Positions 22,906 to 35,488 of a DNA stretch of 64,000 nucleotides are shown here, piece by piece (position 1 is the stretch's first letter; the number at the start of each line of letters is the position of its first letter). Source of the stretch: Neocallimastix lanati (nom. inval.) (lineage: Eukaryota; Neocallimastigomycota; Neocallimastigomycetes; Neocallimastigales; Neocallimastigaceae); NCBI GenBank assembly GCA_016946835.1, contig JACVTC010000001.1, forward strand, positions 354,501 to 418,500, in the 5' to 3' direction. The position numbers were made by a program, and so were the translations under genes. Below the pieces are notes generated by a model that searched no databases, was not told where the DNA came from, and worked only from the letters and a program-made list of their open reading frames with translations.

Positions 22906-25900
22906 AAATTAAAAATTTATATCAATTCTATTTTTACAGGTATTCAAGATTTTTAGCATTTCCTAAAGATTCTGGTATTTTGGAAATTTTATTATAATCC
23001 AATTTCCTTTTATTTAATAATTAAAGCAAATAAAAAAAATATATTGTTAATCGATAAAATTTAATTTTGATAACTTTTATATTAATATTTATATTTCGAA
23101 AAAAAAATGTATATGCATATTTTATTACATTATTATTATTATTTTATTATTATTAAAACACTTACAAATATTTAAGATTTTTTAATTTTCCAATAGATTC
23201 AGGAAGATTATTAATTTTATTTTCATTTGCATCTCTATTAAATTTATTTAATGTGGTAAAAAATAAAAAATTAAGAAAATATATTAGACTAAACAATTTA
23301 ACTATAATGAATCCTTTTTTACATATATATAAAAAAAATTTTTTTATCAAAGAAATAAAAAATTATTTTGTATATATAGTTTCTCTTTTTTTTAAAAAAA
23401 AAAAAAAATTTTTTTTTCTTATAGTTTATATTTACAATATTTCAAGATTTTCTAGATTTCCAAGAGATTCAGGTAAAGTAGTAAGTTTGTTACCTTCAAT
23501 ACGACTTTTTTAAATTAATATATGTAAATAATTTAATTGTAAATTAAGTCATACAAAATTAAAAAAAAAAAAAAAAAATTTTAATTTAATAATTTTTATT
23601 CTTTAATCAATTACATTTCTTTAAGATTGGTTAAATTGCCAAAAGATTCGGGTAATGTAGTAATTTCATTGTAAGACAATTCACTTTAAATAATAATAAT
23701 TTAAATAGATCAAAATGAAATAATAAAAAAAAAAAAAAAAATAGTATATTAGTTATAGAAAGGAATCACATTATATTATCTTCATTTTAATTTATTCATT
23801 ATTGAAATATATATATATATTATAATTTTAATTTTTCTAAAGTCATTTACAAAATACTAAGATTTTTTAATTCCCCAATTTTTTTCTGGAATTTTTGTAA
23901 GTTTATTACATTTTAAATTTCTATAAATAAATATTTTAGGTAGTTTATATTTATATATAAACAGAATGTCAATAAAATATAAAAAAATAATCATAAATTT
24001 ATTTAGTATTAGGATAATTAACTATAATATAAATATTAGATATGTATATTAAGATTTTAATCAATTTACAAATTTTCAAGCTTTTCTAATTTTACTATGG
24101 ATTCAGGTAGAGTAGTAATTTCATTATCACTTAAATCACTTATAATGATTAAATAATGATTAAATTAATATATAAATATTGAAATTATTTTTTTATTATA
24201 AATAAAAAGGAATAAATTAAAAATAATAATATTTAAATAGTTACAAAATAACAAGATTTTTGAGGTTTTTAATTTTATCAGATATTGAAGTAATCTGTTG
24301 TCCATGAAATGATCTATTTATAATAATTTTATATATTTTTTTTATTAATTTAAATATCCCAATAATATCAGTAGAAATATATATAAAATAAATATATATA
24401 TATATTTGGATTAATTTTCTAATTTTATTGTAATTGTTAGTCTAAATATATAGAAACTTACAATTCCTTCAAGTTTTCTAATGAATAAATTGATTCAGGA
24501 ATACTTTTCAATTCATTGTAGGTAATACGTCTATAATCATATAATAATAATATGTGTGTATATTTTTATTAATGTGTTCATCTATCATCATATTAATTAA
24601 TTATTAATTATATATATAGGAATAACGAAAAAAAAAAGGTAGACTGATATATAAATAACAAATGATTTAATATATAATAAATTTTATGATTACAATTTTT
24701 CTAAACTGGTTAAAGAAGCAATTTCTTCAAAATTAGCATTAGATAATTCTATCTCATCAATATATCTTTAGTATTATTTTTTATGAATGAATTTATTACA
24801 GTGTTATATGAAATAAATAACTGTAAGTATAAATATATTATTTGTATTTTATAGATATATAAAATATTTATAATGTACAATATATAAATTAAAAATTTTA
24901 TTTACAATTCTTTTAAACCTTTAGGAAATTTTAATTTAAATTTATCTTTCTCATAACCATTATATTTGCCAATATTTCTTTAAAAAAATTTTTTTGAACA
25001 TTCATTTAAAATAGATTGGTTTTTAATTTTTTTTTAAAAATTTATATAAAAAAAAATATATATAATTTGGGAATTATGTAAATATATATATATATGTATA
25101 TTCAGATATATAAAATAAACTCATATTAAACAAATATATTAATATATATTTTTTTTACTTACAAAACTTTAAGATTATTAAGATTTTCAAAGGGATCAAT
25201 GCTTACTGAATTTATATTAATAGTTCTAAATTTAATATATTAGAATTGATTTGATAAAACAAATCAATATTAATATTAAAACTATTTTTTATTATTAAAA
25301 AAAAATCCACATAAATGAAAAAAAAAAAAATTTACAAAGTTTCAAGTTTGGTCAATTTTCCAATTTCATTCACATTATCATTTGAGAGATTAATATCAAT
25401 TGCTCTATGAATAATTAAAATCAAATAAAAAAAATTTTTTTCATATTAATAAGTGTACTCTTATAATAATAAATGATAACCTTTATTTACAATTACTATA
25501 AATAATAGGACTTACAATGATTCTATATTTTTAGGAAGCTTAAAGCTAATATTTTCGCTAATGTTATGTTCACTATAAGGAAATAATGATCTAATCATTA
25601 AATAAAAACAATACATATATTATAAATTAATATTTTATTAATATATATAATAATTAATAATTATTGAATAGTTAATAATTATTGAATAAATAAACTATTA
25701 TATTATTTTATTTACAAATCTTTGAGCTTATCCATTTTTGTTAAATCAATTGTTAATGACGAATCTATACCAATCGATCTAACAAATAATAATAATAAAT
25801 ATAAATGAATTATTAGTCATCATAAAATATAAAGTAAATAAAAAAAAATAAAAAAATAAAAATTAAAAAATATAAATGTAATAAAAATCAATAATATTAT

Positions 25901-27698
25901 TTTCAATTTAGATAATAATATTATTAACCAATAAACAGTATAATACATTAATCTTTTTTTTTTCCTTTTAAAAAATATTATTACTAATTTTTGTTAATAG
26001 CATTTAGAATATTAGAATATTATAAATATTTAAACTACAATTTAATTAAAATAAAATAAAATATTATTACAAATTTTCAAGAGTAACCATATTTGAAATA
26101 TCATTGAAAACTTGTTGTTTAATTTCTAAACCACTGATATACCTGCATTATTAAGTCAATCCAATAAATAAATATTTTTAAATAAAAATATTAATATTAA
26201 AAAAATTTTTTGATTTATTATTAATTTATTATATATTTTATAATCTAATTAAACCACTAAAAAAAAAAAAAAAACTATATTTACAATTCTTTTACATATT
26301 TGAAATGATTTAATATATTTTTATTCAAGGTAAATAAACTTGTATAACTTCTACTAGTTGGATTACTAATCGTTCTAATTTTTCAATGAAAAAAAAAATT
26401 TGTTTTGTATAAAAAATAATAATAATAATTTAATTAGTAATTTGATTAGATGATGAGTAGTGAATCTTTTTAATTTTAGCTATATTTTTATTTATTACAA
26501 TTTAGTAAGCTTATCAAGTTGATCAAAGGAATCAAATTTCAAATCATTAATATCACTATAAAGTTCTAAATTTCTAAATTTTATTAGAAAAATGAATTAT
26601 AAAATACATATTATTAATATTTAGAATTTATCTTCAAAAATGTAAATAGAAAATAAATTATTATAATCAATAAATATACTAAATTTAATTAAAAAATAAA
26701 TAAATAAATAAATTACAATTCTTTAAGGTTTTTTAAAGAAGTTATCTCATCAATATTAGATTGTGAAAGTTTGATATAAAGTAATGATCTACCAAAATAT
26801 GAAAACAGAAAAATAATTAATATACAAAAAATTAGAATATATGATAAAATTATAAAATAAAATAAATAAAAAAAAAAAAAGTATATAGTTTAAACAAAAA
26901 TTGAAATTTATTTATATATATATATATTTTTTATTTTTACAATTTTTCTAGATTCTTTAAATCAGTAAATATTTTAGCATTTATTGTGGTAGATGATTCA
27001 TCATCACCATCAGGATCATAAACCTTCTAAATAACTATTTATAAAGAAATTATTTGATAAAAAAAAAAATTAGAAAAGATTTTAAAATTTTTTTATTAAT
27101 TTATTTCAATTTAGATATTCAATATAATTAGACTTACAGAACTCGAACAGTGTCGTATGATAATATTTTTTGAATAACTTCATCTTTATCATTTGTGTAA
27201 GGATAACGTAATTTCCTAAAAGTGAATAATGATAACCAAACAGAATTTTGTGATTACAAGAGTAAAAATAATAAAAAAAAAAAATAAATATATATATATA
27301 ATTAGAAATATAATGATTTTTAATTATAATATATAAAAACAAAAAAACTCTGATATTAAAAAATATATATAATTATGAATTATTGATAAACTATAATTAG
27401 AAAAAACAATAAAAAAATTATATGTATATTTTTTATACTTTATTTAATAAAAATATTATTATTTTTAATACTTACAATAAGATTACTTCTCCTTTATCAT
27501 TAACTTTACACTTGTATACTATATTATCATAACTAACGGACTTTTTACTTTCTATAAATCCACTATTTCCTTACACTTTCCAGTGAAATCAATGTAATCT
27601 TCACTCTCTGAAAATTCAAGTTCTGTATCTTCAGGATCATCTAATGAAAGCGCTAATCCAAACAGGAAAAACAAAATAATTAAATTCTTTATTAACAT
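16876..27698 (-). CDS. Secreted LRR-CBM18 protein, gene copy II (three frameshifts)
   Basis: This copy matches the intact gene at 38972-49797 exon for exon at an offset of about 22095. It encodes a signal peptide, 21 LRR exons, a CBM18 exon, 13 LRR exons and a C-terminal exon with four CBM18 domains. The last exon (16876-18040) and the central CBM18 exon (22066-22479) encode the same protein sequence as in copy III. Three one-base indels break the frame. Exon 1 (27476-27698) is 223 nt instead of 224, with one A missing near 27557. Exon 3 has an extra A near 27020. Exon 17 has an extra T near 23882. All three are in homopolymers, so sequencing or assembly error is as likely as pseudogenisation. 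Confidence 0.75.
20655..20830. repeat. 36-bp tandem repeat, about 4.7 copies, in an intron
   Basis: A 36-bp unit beginning ATATAAATATATATTAAAAA and ending ATATATGATT is repeated almost perfectly four to five times (starts at 20655, 20691, 20727, 20763 and 20799). It lies in the longest intron of LRR block 2. The same array occurs at 42751-42926. Confidence 0.85.
20985..21063. repeat. Perfect 25-bp inverted repeat in an intron
   Basis: The arm at 20985-21009 is the exact reverse complement of 21039-21063, with a loop of 29 bases. A second, imperfect inverted repeat around AATATATGAAAAT follows at about 21095-21155. Together they could be a small MITE-like element or an RNA hairpin inside the intron. 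Copy III has the same structure at 43081-43159. Confidence 0.7.
22066..22479 (-). other. Exon 23 of copy II: C-cap, CBM18, second N-cap
   Basis: The exon begins with the LRR C-cap (NLSGNVNILGKTLTN). It continues with one eight-Cys CBM18 at 22173-22292 (KCGKGIGKCPEGQCCGKDG) and ends with an N-cap (LKECKVNDAGEIIYL) that mirrors the exon 1 N-cap (NKCKVNDKGEVILL). It joins the two LRR modules. The start was chosen at the AG acceptor at 22480-22481, which keeps phase 2. Confidence 0.85.
22611..27215 (-). other. LRR block 1 of copy II (21 single-LRR exons)
   Basis: The exons run from exon 2 (27138-27215) to exon 22 (22611-22682). Each encodes one repeat, several with the regular LxLxxNxIxxLPESIGxLxxL pattern. 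Exon 3 has one extra base near 27020 and exon 17 one extra T near 23882. The other exons keep lengths divisible by three. Confidence 0.75.
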
Positions 27699-28440
27699 TT
27701 TTTTGTTATTATCTTTTTCTTTTCTATTATAAGACTTTTTCTTTTCCCTATTGTTTACTTTTATTATTTAAATATAATTTTTATATAGATAACTAATTTA
27801 AAATATAATAGACAGAAAGAAATTATAATAAAAGAGAAATTCTTTTCTCTTTATATACAAAATAACAGAAAGATTTCATTTTTTATTAATTGAATTAAAA
27901 TTAATTTATTTAATAAATTAAAAATATAAGACAGTATTATTATATGATTAATATATTATATATATTATATATCAATCTATATTATCTATATTACATTATT
28001 ATTTTAATTTTTTTTTTTTTAGCTATACTATTAATTAAATATTATTTTATAATTATTTAATAATATGAAATATATATACAATATATAAATAATATTAAAT
28101 TATAATATATTAATATTTATTAAAATTAAAAAAAAAAGAAAATTACAATAATTACAATTTTCTTTTTAGTGTACATATTAAGAATTTCTAAAATCACCGA
28201 ATTCTTTTTCTTTTTTTTTTTTTTTTATCAATTTTCAATGTATTTTATTATATTTTAATAATATATTATTTTATACATTAATGAATGATTGTATAGAGAT
28301 TTATTTTTTTATCTATTTTATTTCATCCGAAATATAAAGTAATATATTAATAATATATTAAATGAATATAATAATATAATTATTTTAAATATTTGATAAG
28401 AAACTTAAAGTTCATTATATTTAATTAATTTTTATTATAA
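27699..28440 (-). promoter_or_regulatory. Conserved upstream region of copy II
   Basis: The sequence matches the region upstream of the other exon 1 copies, including the ACTTTTTC-rich stretch just before the ATG and the TATATAAAG-type box. Copies II, II' and III share an extra TTTTCTC block here (near 27841) that copy I lacks. Confidence 0.35.
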
Positions 28441-29100
28441 ATTTTTTTTATTTAATAATTAAAACTATTGAATACTTAAACATAAAAAAAATTCATTATA
28501 AAATTTGTATATATAAATTACTATTATTTATTTATTTATTTATTTATTTAATATATATGAAACCTTAAAATATTTATTTATAATTCATGTTAATATATTA
28601 TACAATATATTATATATATAAATAAAATTTTCATATATTTAAAATTTAAATTATATATATTTTAATGTATATAAAATATACACTAAAAAAATAATATTAT
28701 TAACAAGTAAATGAATAAATATATAAATAAATTAATTAATAATGATATTATTAATTAATTCAAATTTTTTAATTTTTTTTTTTAGCTTTATAATTATTGT
28801 TATGAATTTAATTCAATTATCTATTATTATTTATTATTATTTATTATTCAATTATTTATTATTATTATTTATTATTATTTATTATTCAATTATTTATTAT
28901 TATTATTTATTATTATTTATTATTCTTTTATTTTGAAATATTAATTATTTTTATTAATATAATTGTATTATTTATTATTATTATTATTTATTATTAATAT
29001 AAAAAAAATATTTATTATTATTCTTAAAAATATTATTATTATTTATCTTTAATTTTAATAAATAATATTTTTAATCTTTTATTTTAAGGAATACTTTTTA
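28441..29100. repeat. ATT-rich low-complexity stretch
   Basis: The first part continues the duplicated upstream block. From about 28800 the DNA is a run of TTATTA and TTATTTA units. The plus-strand open stretch in this interval is only the translation of that repeat. Confidence 0.5.
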
Positions 29101-29500
29101 TCTCTTACAATTAGAAATTTATTAAGTTGATCAAAGATATAAAATTTCAAATAAAAAAAACTTAATTATTAATTTCTTATTTTATTAGATAAAAAATAAA
29201 ATAATATTAGCTAAATTAATATTATTAAATTAGTAAGTTACAAGGTTATTTAAGGAATAATTTTTTTATTAAATATTAAATTCTAATATCTTTATTGATA
29301 AATAATTATTTTTTATTTAATTTTAGATATTTCAAATGTATTTATTATATCCAATAATTGTAAACTTTAATTCAAATAAATAAATAAATATACATAATTA
29401 AATTTTTTAAAGATTATCCATATTTGATAAAGATTATAAAATGATTTCAAATAGAAATAGAAGAATCTCTTGTAAAAAAATATAGAATATATTATTAATT
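29101..29500 (-). pseudogene. Decayed LRR exons of the orphan 5' copy
   Basis: Around 29104-29160 the sequence still resembles LRR exon 5 (compare 48598-48654). Around 29236-29262 it resembles exon 4, and near 29400-29440 there is a further exon-like trace. The splice sites and frames are gone. These are fossil exons downstream of the orphan exons 1-3. Confidence 0.4.
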
Positions 29501-29563
29501 ATTAAATAAATGAAATTATAGTTTAAATAAAAATTTTATAATATATTATTTATTTATTTTTAC

Positions 29564-30322
29564 ATTTTTCTAGATTCTTTAAATCAGTAAATATTTTAGC
29601 ATTTATTGTGGTCGATGGATTCATTCATCACCATCAGGATCATAACCTTCTAAATAACTATTTATAAAGAAATTATTTGATAAAAAAAAAATTAGAAAAG
29701 ATTTTAAAATTTTTTTTATTAATTTATTTCAATTTAGATATTCAATATAATTAGACTTACAGAACTCGAACAGTGTCGTATGATAATATTTTTTGAATAA
29801 CTTCATCTTTATCATTTGTGTAAGGATAACGTAATTTCCTAAAGTGAATAATGATAACCAAACAGAATTTTGTGATTACAAGAGTAAAAATAATAAAAAA
29901 AATAAAATAAATATATATATATAATTAGAAATATAATGATTTTTAATTATAATATATAAAAACAAAAAAACTCTGATATTAAAAAATATATATAATTATG
30001 AATTATTGATAAACTATAATTAGAAAAAACAATAAAAAAATTATATGTATATTTTTTATACTTTATTTAATAAAAATATTATTATTTTTAATACTTACAA
30101 TAAGATTACTTCTCCTTTATCATTAACTTTACACTTGTATACTATATTATCATAACTAACGGACTTTTTACTTTCTATAAAATCCACTATTTCCTTACAC
30201 TTTCCAGTGAAATCAATGTAATCTTCACTCTCTGAAAATTCAAGTTCTGTATCTTCAGGATCATCTAATGAAAGCGCTAATCCAAACAGGAAAAACAAAA
30301 TAATTAAATTCTTTATTAACAT
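29564..30322 (-). pseudogene. Orphan exons 1-3 of the LRR gene (copy II')
   Basis: Exon 1 (30099-30322) and exon 2 (29761-29838) are intact and nearly identical to copy III. Exon 3 (29564-29657) is 94 nt instead of 93, so it is out of frame. The next exons have decayed. The segment is a local duplication of the gene's 5' end and upstream region, about 2.6 kb upstream of the broken exon 1 of copy II. Because every exon boundary is phase 2, exons 1-2 here could in principle splice to later exons of copy II. That is inference only. Confidence 0.6.
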
Positions 30323-31854
30323 TTTTTTGTTATTATCTTTTTCTTTTCTATTATAAGACTTTTTCTTTTCCCTATTGTTTACTTTTATTATTTAAATATA
30401 ATTTTTATATAGATAACTAATTTAAAATATAATAGACAGAAAGAAATTATAATAAAAGAGAAATTCTTTTCTCTTTATATACAAAATAACAGAAAGATTT
30501 CATTTTTTATTAATTGAATTAAAATTAATTTATTTAATAAATTAAAAATATAAGACAGTATTATATTATATGATTAATATATTATATATATTATATATCA
30601 ATCTATATTATCTATATTACATTATTATTTTAATTTTTTTTTTTTTTAGCTATACTATTAATTAAATATTATTTTATAATTATTTAATAATATGAATATA
30701 TATATACAATATATAAATAATATTAAATTATAATATATTAATATTTATTAAAATTAAAAAAAAAAGAAAATTACAATAATTACAATTTTCTTTTTAGTGT
30801 ACATATTAAGAATTTCTAAAATCACCGAATTCTTTTTCTTTTTTTTTTTTTTTTTATCAATTTTCAATGTATTTTATTATATTTTAATAATATATTATTT
30901 TATACATTAATGAATGATTGTATAGAGATTTATTTTTTTATCTATTTTATTCATCCGAAATATAAAGTAATATATTAATAATATATTAAATGAATATAAT
31001 AATATAATTATTTTAAATATTTGATAAGAAACTTAAAGTTCATTATATTTAATTAATTTTTATTATAAATTTTTTTTATTTAATAATTAAAACTATTGAA
31101 TACTTAAACATAAAAAAAATTCATTATAAAATTTGTATATATAAATTACTATTATTTATTTATTTATTTATTTATTTAATATATATGAAACCTTAAAATA
31201 TTTATTTATAATTCATGTTAATATATTATACAATATATTATATATATAAATAAAATTTTCATATATTTAAAATTTAAATTATATATATTTTAATGTATAT
31301 AAAATATACACTAAAAAAATAATATTATTAACAAGTAAATGAATAAATATATAAATAAATTAATTAATAATGATATTATTAATTAATTCAAATTTTTTAA
31401 TTTTTTTTTTATTAGCTTTATAATTATTGTTATGAATTTAATTCAATTATCTATTATTATTTATTATTATTTATTATTCAATTATTTATTATTATTATTT
31501 ATTATTATTTATTATTCAATTATTTATTATTATTATTTATTATTATTTATTATTCAGTTATTTATTATTATTATTTATTATTAATATAATTCAATTATTT
31601 ATTATTATTATTATTTATTATTAATATAATTCAAATATTTATTATTATTCTTATTCTTATTATTATTATTTATCTTTACTTTTAATAAAGTAACCTATTT
31701 TTAATCATTTATTTCGAAGGAAAACTTTTTCTCTCTTATGTTAGAAATTTGATTAAAGCTCACTGATATAAAATGAAAATAAAAAAAAAACTTAATTATT
31801 AATAAATTATTTTATTAATAAAAACATAAAAATAAATTAGTAAGCATTAATATT
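30323..31854 (-). promoter_or_regulatory. Upstream region of copy II' and ATT-rich flank
   Basis: The first 730 bp repeat the conserved upstream block. The stretch then passes into TTATTA and TTATTTA repeats (31455-31665) and AT-rich DNA with weak exon-5-like traces near 31735-31765. No independent gene is visible. The same sequence lies upstream of copy III. Confidence 0.35.
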
Positions 31855-32254
31855 TGATTTAAATATGTGTAGTAACATATTTGTATATTTAATAATAATT
31901 ATTAAATATTAAATTTATATCTTTTTGATAATAATTATTTTTATTTTATTTTATTTTATTTCAATATGTATTATTATAATTATAGTAATTGTAATACTTT
32001 AATTCATATAAAATTTATATAGTTCTATAGATTAGAATATATAATTAATAGATTACCTATTTCTTACAGATAGATTAAATTATTTCTATTAGAAATAGAA
32101 GAATCTCTTGTAAAAATTTATAGGAATTAGAATTATTATTTTAAATGTATGAATATTATAATTTTATTATAATAAATTTTTACTTAACAATCATTATTTA
32201 AAAGAAACCCACTGCCAATAAATTGTTACACATAAAAGTCCAGATTAATTATCA
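31855..32254 (+). repeat. LTR family 1 of the Ty3/gypsy element, unit 2
   Basis: The repeat begins TGATTTAAATATGTGTAGTA and ends near ATCA at 32254, after the ACATAAAAGTCC landmark. The same LTR occurs at 51329-51730, 59741-60126 and 60135-60518. Gag and protease remnants follow on the same strand, so it acts as the 5' LTR. Confidence 0.55.
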
Positions 32255-32339
32255 TATGATTTATAAAATGATCCTTATGATACGCATGATCATTCTAATG
32301 ATATGATAATATTATATGTTTTGTTAATAAAAGATAGAA

Positions 32340-33180
32340 AAACATATAATATTAACTAATAAAAATTCCATTGAACCTTATAATTTAGCTAATGACTTAG
32401 TAAATTCTAAATGTAATATTTCATTTTGCTCAGATATTAGTATTTGCCCTAAATTAAGAACTGAAAAAAGTAAAAATTTATAAAAAGAGAAACTAAAAAT
32501 TACTAGTACTATGAATTTAGATGAAAATTTTATTTATAAAAATGAATCTAATGAAGTTAAAAATAATAGTTTTAAAGAGGATGACTTAGGTATTATTCTT
32601 AGCCTCTGTCGATAATATCGAAAATAAATTGCTACTTGATTCAGGTAGCAATTTAAATCTTATTTCTGTTAATTATTTTAATTATTTACCTGGTCATTAC
32701 GAAATTATTGGTATATGCCATGGTCTTGTTTGCGAAGTCTTAGGTGATGACACAGTCACTGACGCCATGGTTATTCGTCTTAATTTCTTGTTAATTCTTA
32801 ATTCCTTTTATGTTAATTATTGTATTATTAATCTAATTATTGTATTATTAATCATAATACTAATTATTTTGATTTATTAATTGGTCTTAAAGCGATTGCC
32901 GATAATAACTTATTTATACAATCCTATTTCTAAAACATTGTGTCTTTTTAAATCTTATACGTCTTTTGATATTATTATACGTGTATTAGAATATTAGGAA
33001 GCTGAATTAATTAGTGGTTTTATTAAATATATTAATTCTAGTAAATTAATTAATACTTTAAATTATAATAATAATAATAATTTGATTACAAAAGAAAATA
33101 CTGTACCAAAAATTGAAAATAACCAAATTTTTGAAAATGAGCCACAAAATATTGCGCCACAAGAAAAATCTTTCTACTAT
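32340..33180 (+). pseudogene. Ty3/gypsy gag-protease remnant, unit 2
   Basis: The plus strand encodes LLLDSGSNLNLISVNYFNYL, the D-S-G motif of a retroviral-type aspartic protease, at about 32617-32700. It is followed by CHGLVCEVLGDDTVTDAMVI. A later frame carries an in-frame TAG at about 32994, in EY-stop-EAELISGFIKY, where Gln would fit. Upstream sequence from 32340 gives broken frames rich in Asn and Lys. The unit 3 copy (from about 51820) is nearly identical. Confidence 0.65.
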
Positions 33181-34270
33181 GGATGAGTATATCCATTCTC
33201 AAGATTTTCAAGCAAAAAATTGAAGGTCCTTTTAAAGCAAAAGTATCTAAACTTCTTCTGAGCAACTATATCCCTACAAACTAAGACCTCACCATATTCA
33301 ATTATTTAAAAATGCTCTTCCTTTTAAAAGTAGATTTTATAAACTTAATGGACTTAAAATCTAATGCTTTATAAGTTGAAAGTGGTTTAAGCATATATAA
33401 ACAAAGGTTTAATTGTTCCATCTTATTTAGCTTGGTCTTCACCAATAATCCTTATTATGAAAAAAAAATGGAAAATAGAGACTTTGTACTGATTATAGAA
33501 AAATGAATTTAATGACTATTCCTGATTCTTATTCTCTTCCAAACATTAATGAAATTTTTAGTTCCTTAGGTGCTATAATTTTCTCTACCCTGAATTTTTT
33601 TTTTTTTTTTTGGAATATCATCAAGTACTTTGATTCTAATACGCCACAAATTACTATATCAAAATATAAAAAAAATTTATTCTAAAAATTTAATAAGTAA
33701 AATTTTCATCATATCAAAAATTTAAAATTTCAAAAAATTGAGAGAAAAAATGGTGGTATATCGATAATTTGAAATTTTCAAATAATTTCTAATATTTTAA
33801 CTGACAACATGGATTCCAATAAATTACAATATAATCCCAATATATGGCACAATATAGATTTCAATAAATTAAATTAAAATCAGAATAAATTAAAAAAAAA
33901 TTTAATTCAATTACTTCAATTAAAAAGGTATAATAAATGAATATTATTCTAATATATTGGTTAACATAAATTTCTACATAGTACAATATACTGAAGATAA
34001 TTCTTCTATGTATGAAAAATATAAGTTTATGTCAATTAAAATCTCAAATAAATCAATTGAAAAATAATACAATGAAATATATTGATAGTATATTAGACAA
34101 TTAAAAATAATATATTAATTATATTTATAAAATATATTCCATTAATACTATTAATGCTAATAATATTAATAATTATAATATTATTATTATGAATATTATT
34201 ATTATTATAGTTTTGAAGAAAGTAGGATTAATCATGAAATTATTAATGAAGGAAATTCAAATATTGCTGA
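33181..34270 (+). pseudogene. Ty3/gypsy reverse transcriptase remnant, unit 2
   Basis: Shifted plus-strand frames give an HHIQLFKNALPFKSRFYKLN-like block and SSPIILIMKKK. They continue with a TDYRKMNLMTIPDSY block and SLPNINEIFSSLGAIIFSTL, matching the N-terminal half of a gypsy RT up to the first catalytic region. A poly-T tract near 33595-33611 breaks the frame. Beyond 33700 the domain is unreadable and AT-rich. The catalytic YxDD block is not found. Confidence 0.65.
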
Positions 34271-34319
34271 ATTCATGCAAAAATTATATAATAATTAATA
34301 GATGATATTAAATATTTAA

Positions 34320-34511
34320 TGGAAAATGATAAATTAAAGAAAAATCATTACCATTAGTGAGGAGAAATTCAACCTCATATGGAAAGTTCATGTCATTGGG
34401 CATGAAGGCTTTGCAAAAACCTAAAGAAATCTTTCTATTGGATAGATAGAAAAAGATTATTTTGTGAAAATTGCCAATTAAATAAACGAAATGAAATTCT
34501 TTTTGTACACG
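34320..34511 (+). pseudogene. Ty3/gypsy integrase zinc-binding relic, unit 2
   Basis: The segment gives GHEGFAKT and, in a shifted frame, FCENCQLNKRNEILFV. This fits the HHCC zinc-binding domain that opens the integrase. The LTR at 34512 cuts it. Confidence 0.5.
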
Positions 34512-34983
34512 TGATTGCAACATATTTGTATATTTAAATATTTATCTATTCAGATATTAAATTTATATTTTTATTATAATAATTTATATTATTATATATT
34601 TTGTATTATTATTTATATTTTATAATATTATTTATATTATATATTATATTATATTTTGTATATATTATATTTTATTTATAACATATATTTTTTAAATATT
34701 AATATTAATTTATACTTTTTATTTTAAAAATATTAAAGTTCTTTTTGTTAATATAATAGTTTATATTATTCATATAAAAATATATATTATTATTATATTT
34801 TTATTTACTATATTTATTTATATTTATATATTATTAATACTTTACATTATAACTAATATTACTTCTTACTCCTGTTTTTTGTTTTTCTTTCGGAGAAATA
34901 AGTCAATTATAAAATAATAAAATATTAATAAAATTTATTAATAACTCAAATATATTAAACCAGCCACAACATAAAGAAAATCA
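34512..34983 (+). repeat. Solo LTR, family 2, inside the integrase (unit 2)
   Basis: This is the same insertion, at the same place, as in units 1 and 3. It ends with AACATAAAGAAAATCA. The shared position shows it predates the tandem duplication. Confidence 0.4.
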
Positions 34984-35164
34984 CATTATGACTCATATTG
35001 TTACAAGATTTGTAATTTTACTTTGTGTATAATTACAACTAATAATGGTGTACAATTTAATTTTACAAAAATATTATTAGACCTATATGACGTATACATT
35101 AAAATTTACTGTAACGTATTATCCTGAATTTAATGGTCTAACTGAAAATCGAAATTGAGAAATA
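34984..35164 (+). pseudogene. Ty3/gypsy integrase core fragment, unit 2
   Basis: The segment reads a HIVTRFVI-like block and then a YYPEFNGLTENRN-like block in shifted frames. The integrase is truncated right after this block and joined directly to the GC-richer insert, as in unit 1 but not in unit 3. Confidence 0.55.
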
Positions 35165-35488
35165 AGCAGGTCAATGTGAACGGTGGAAACAACAGGATCG
35201 TATTTGGGGTGGAAAACGATTATTGGCATATTCCAACCATCATATTTGTGGCAAGACGAGTACTTTTTAGGCGTAGAGGATAGTCAAAACAACAATTATG
35301 TTGACAGGATAATAAATGGGGCAATTCCCCGGGATGTTATTGGCATGGAAAGAGTCAAGTATGTTCCCATCATAAAAGAAAACGACAGCCATAAAAAGGC
35401 CAAAGTCCATTATCTTTTAGACTTTCATATCAGGAAAAGGGATGTTGAGAAAATGGATTTACTGAACTTCCCCGGAGGAACATTAAAG
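35165..35488 (+). other. GC-richer unidentified coding fragment, copy 2
   Basis: The sequence is nearly identical to copy 1 at 13068-13389, with a few base changes (for example Leu-Trp for Leu-Arg before QDEY, and Phe for Cys in LLNxPGG). It again lies between the truncated integrase and the LINE A poly-T (35489-35508). I do not recognise the product. Confidence 0.45.

Noticed and set aside
28742-28936. Hydrophobic plus-strand open frame
   Set aside because: It is the translation of TTATTA repeats, with no coding signature.
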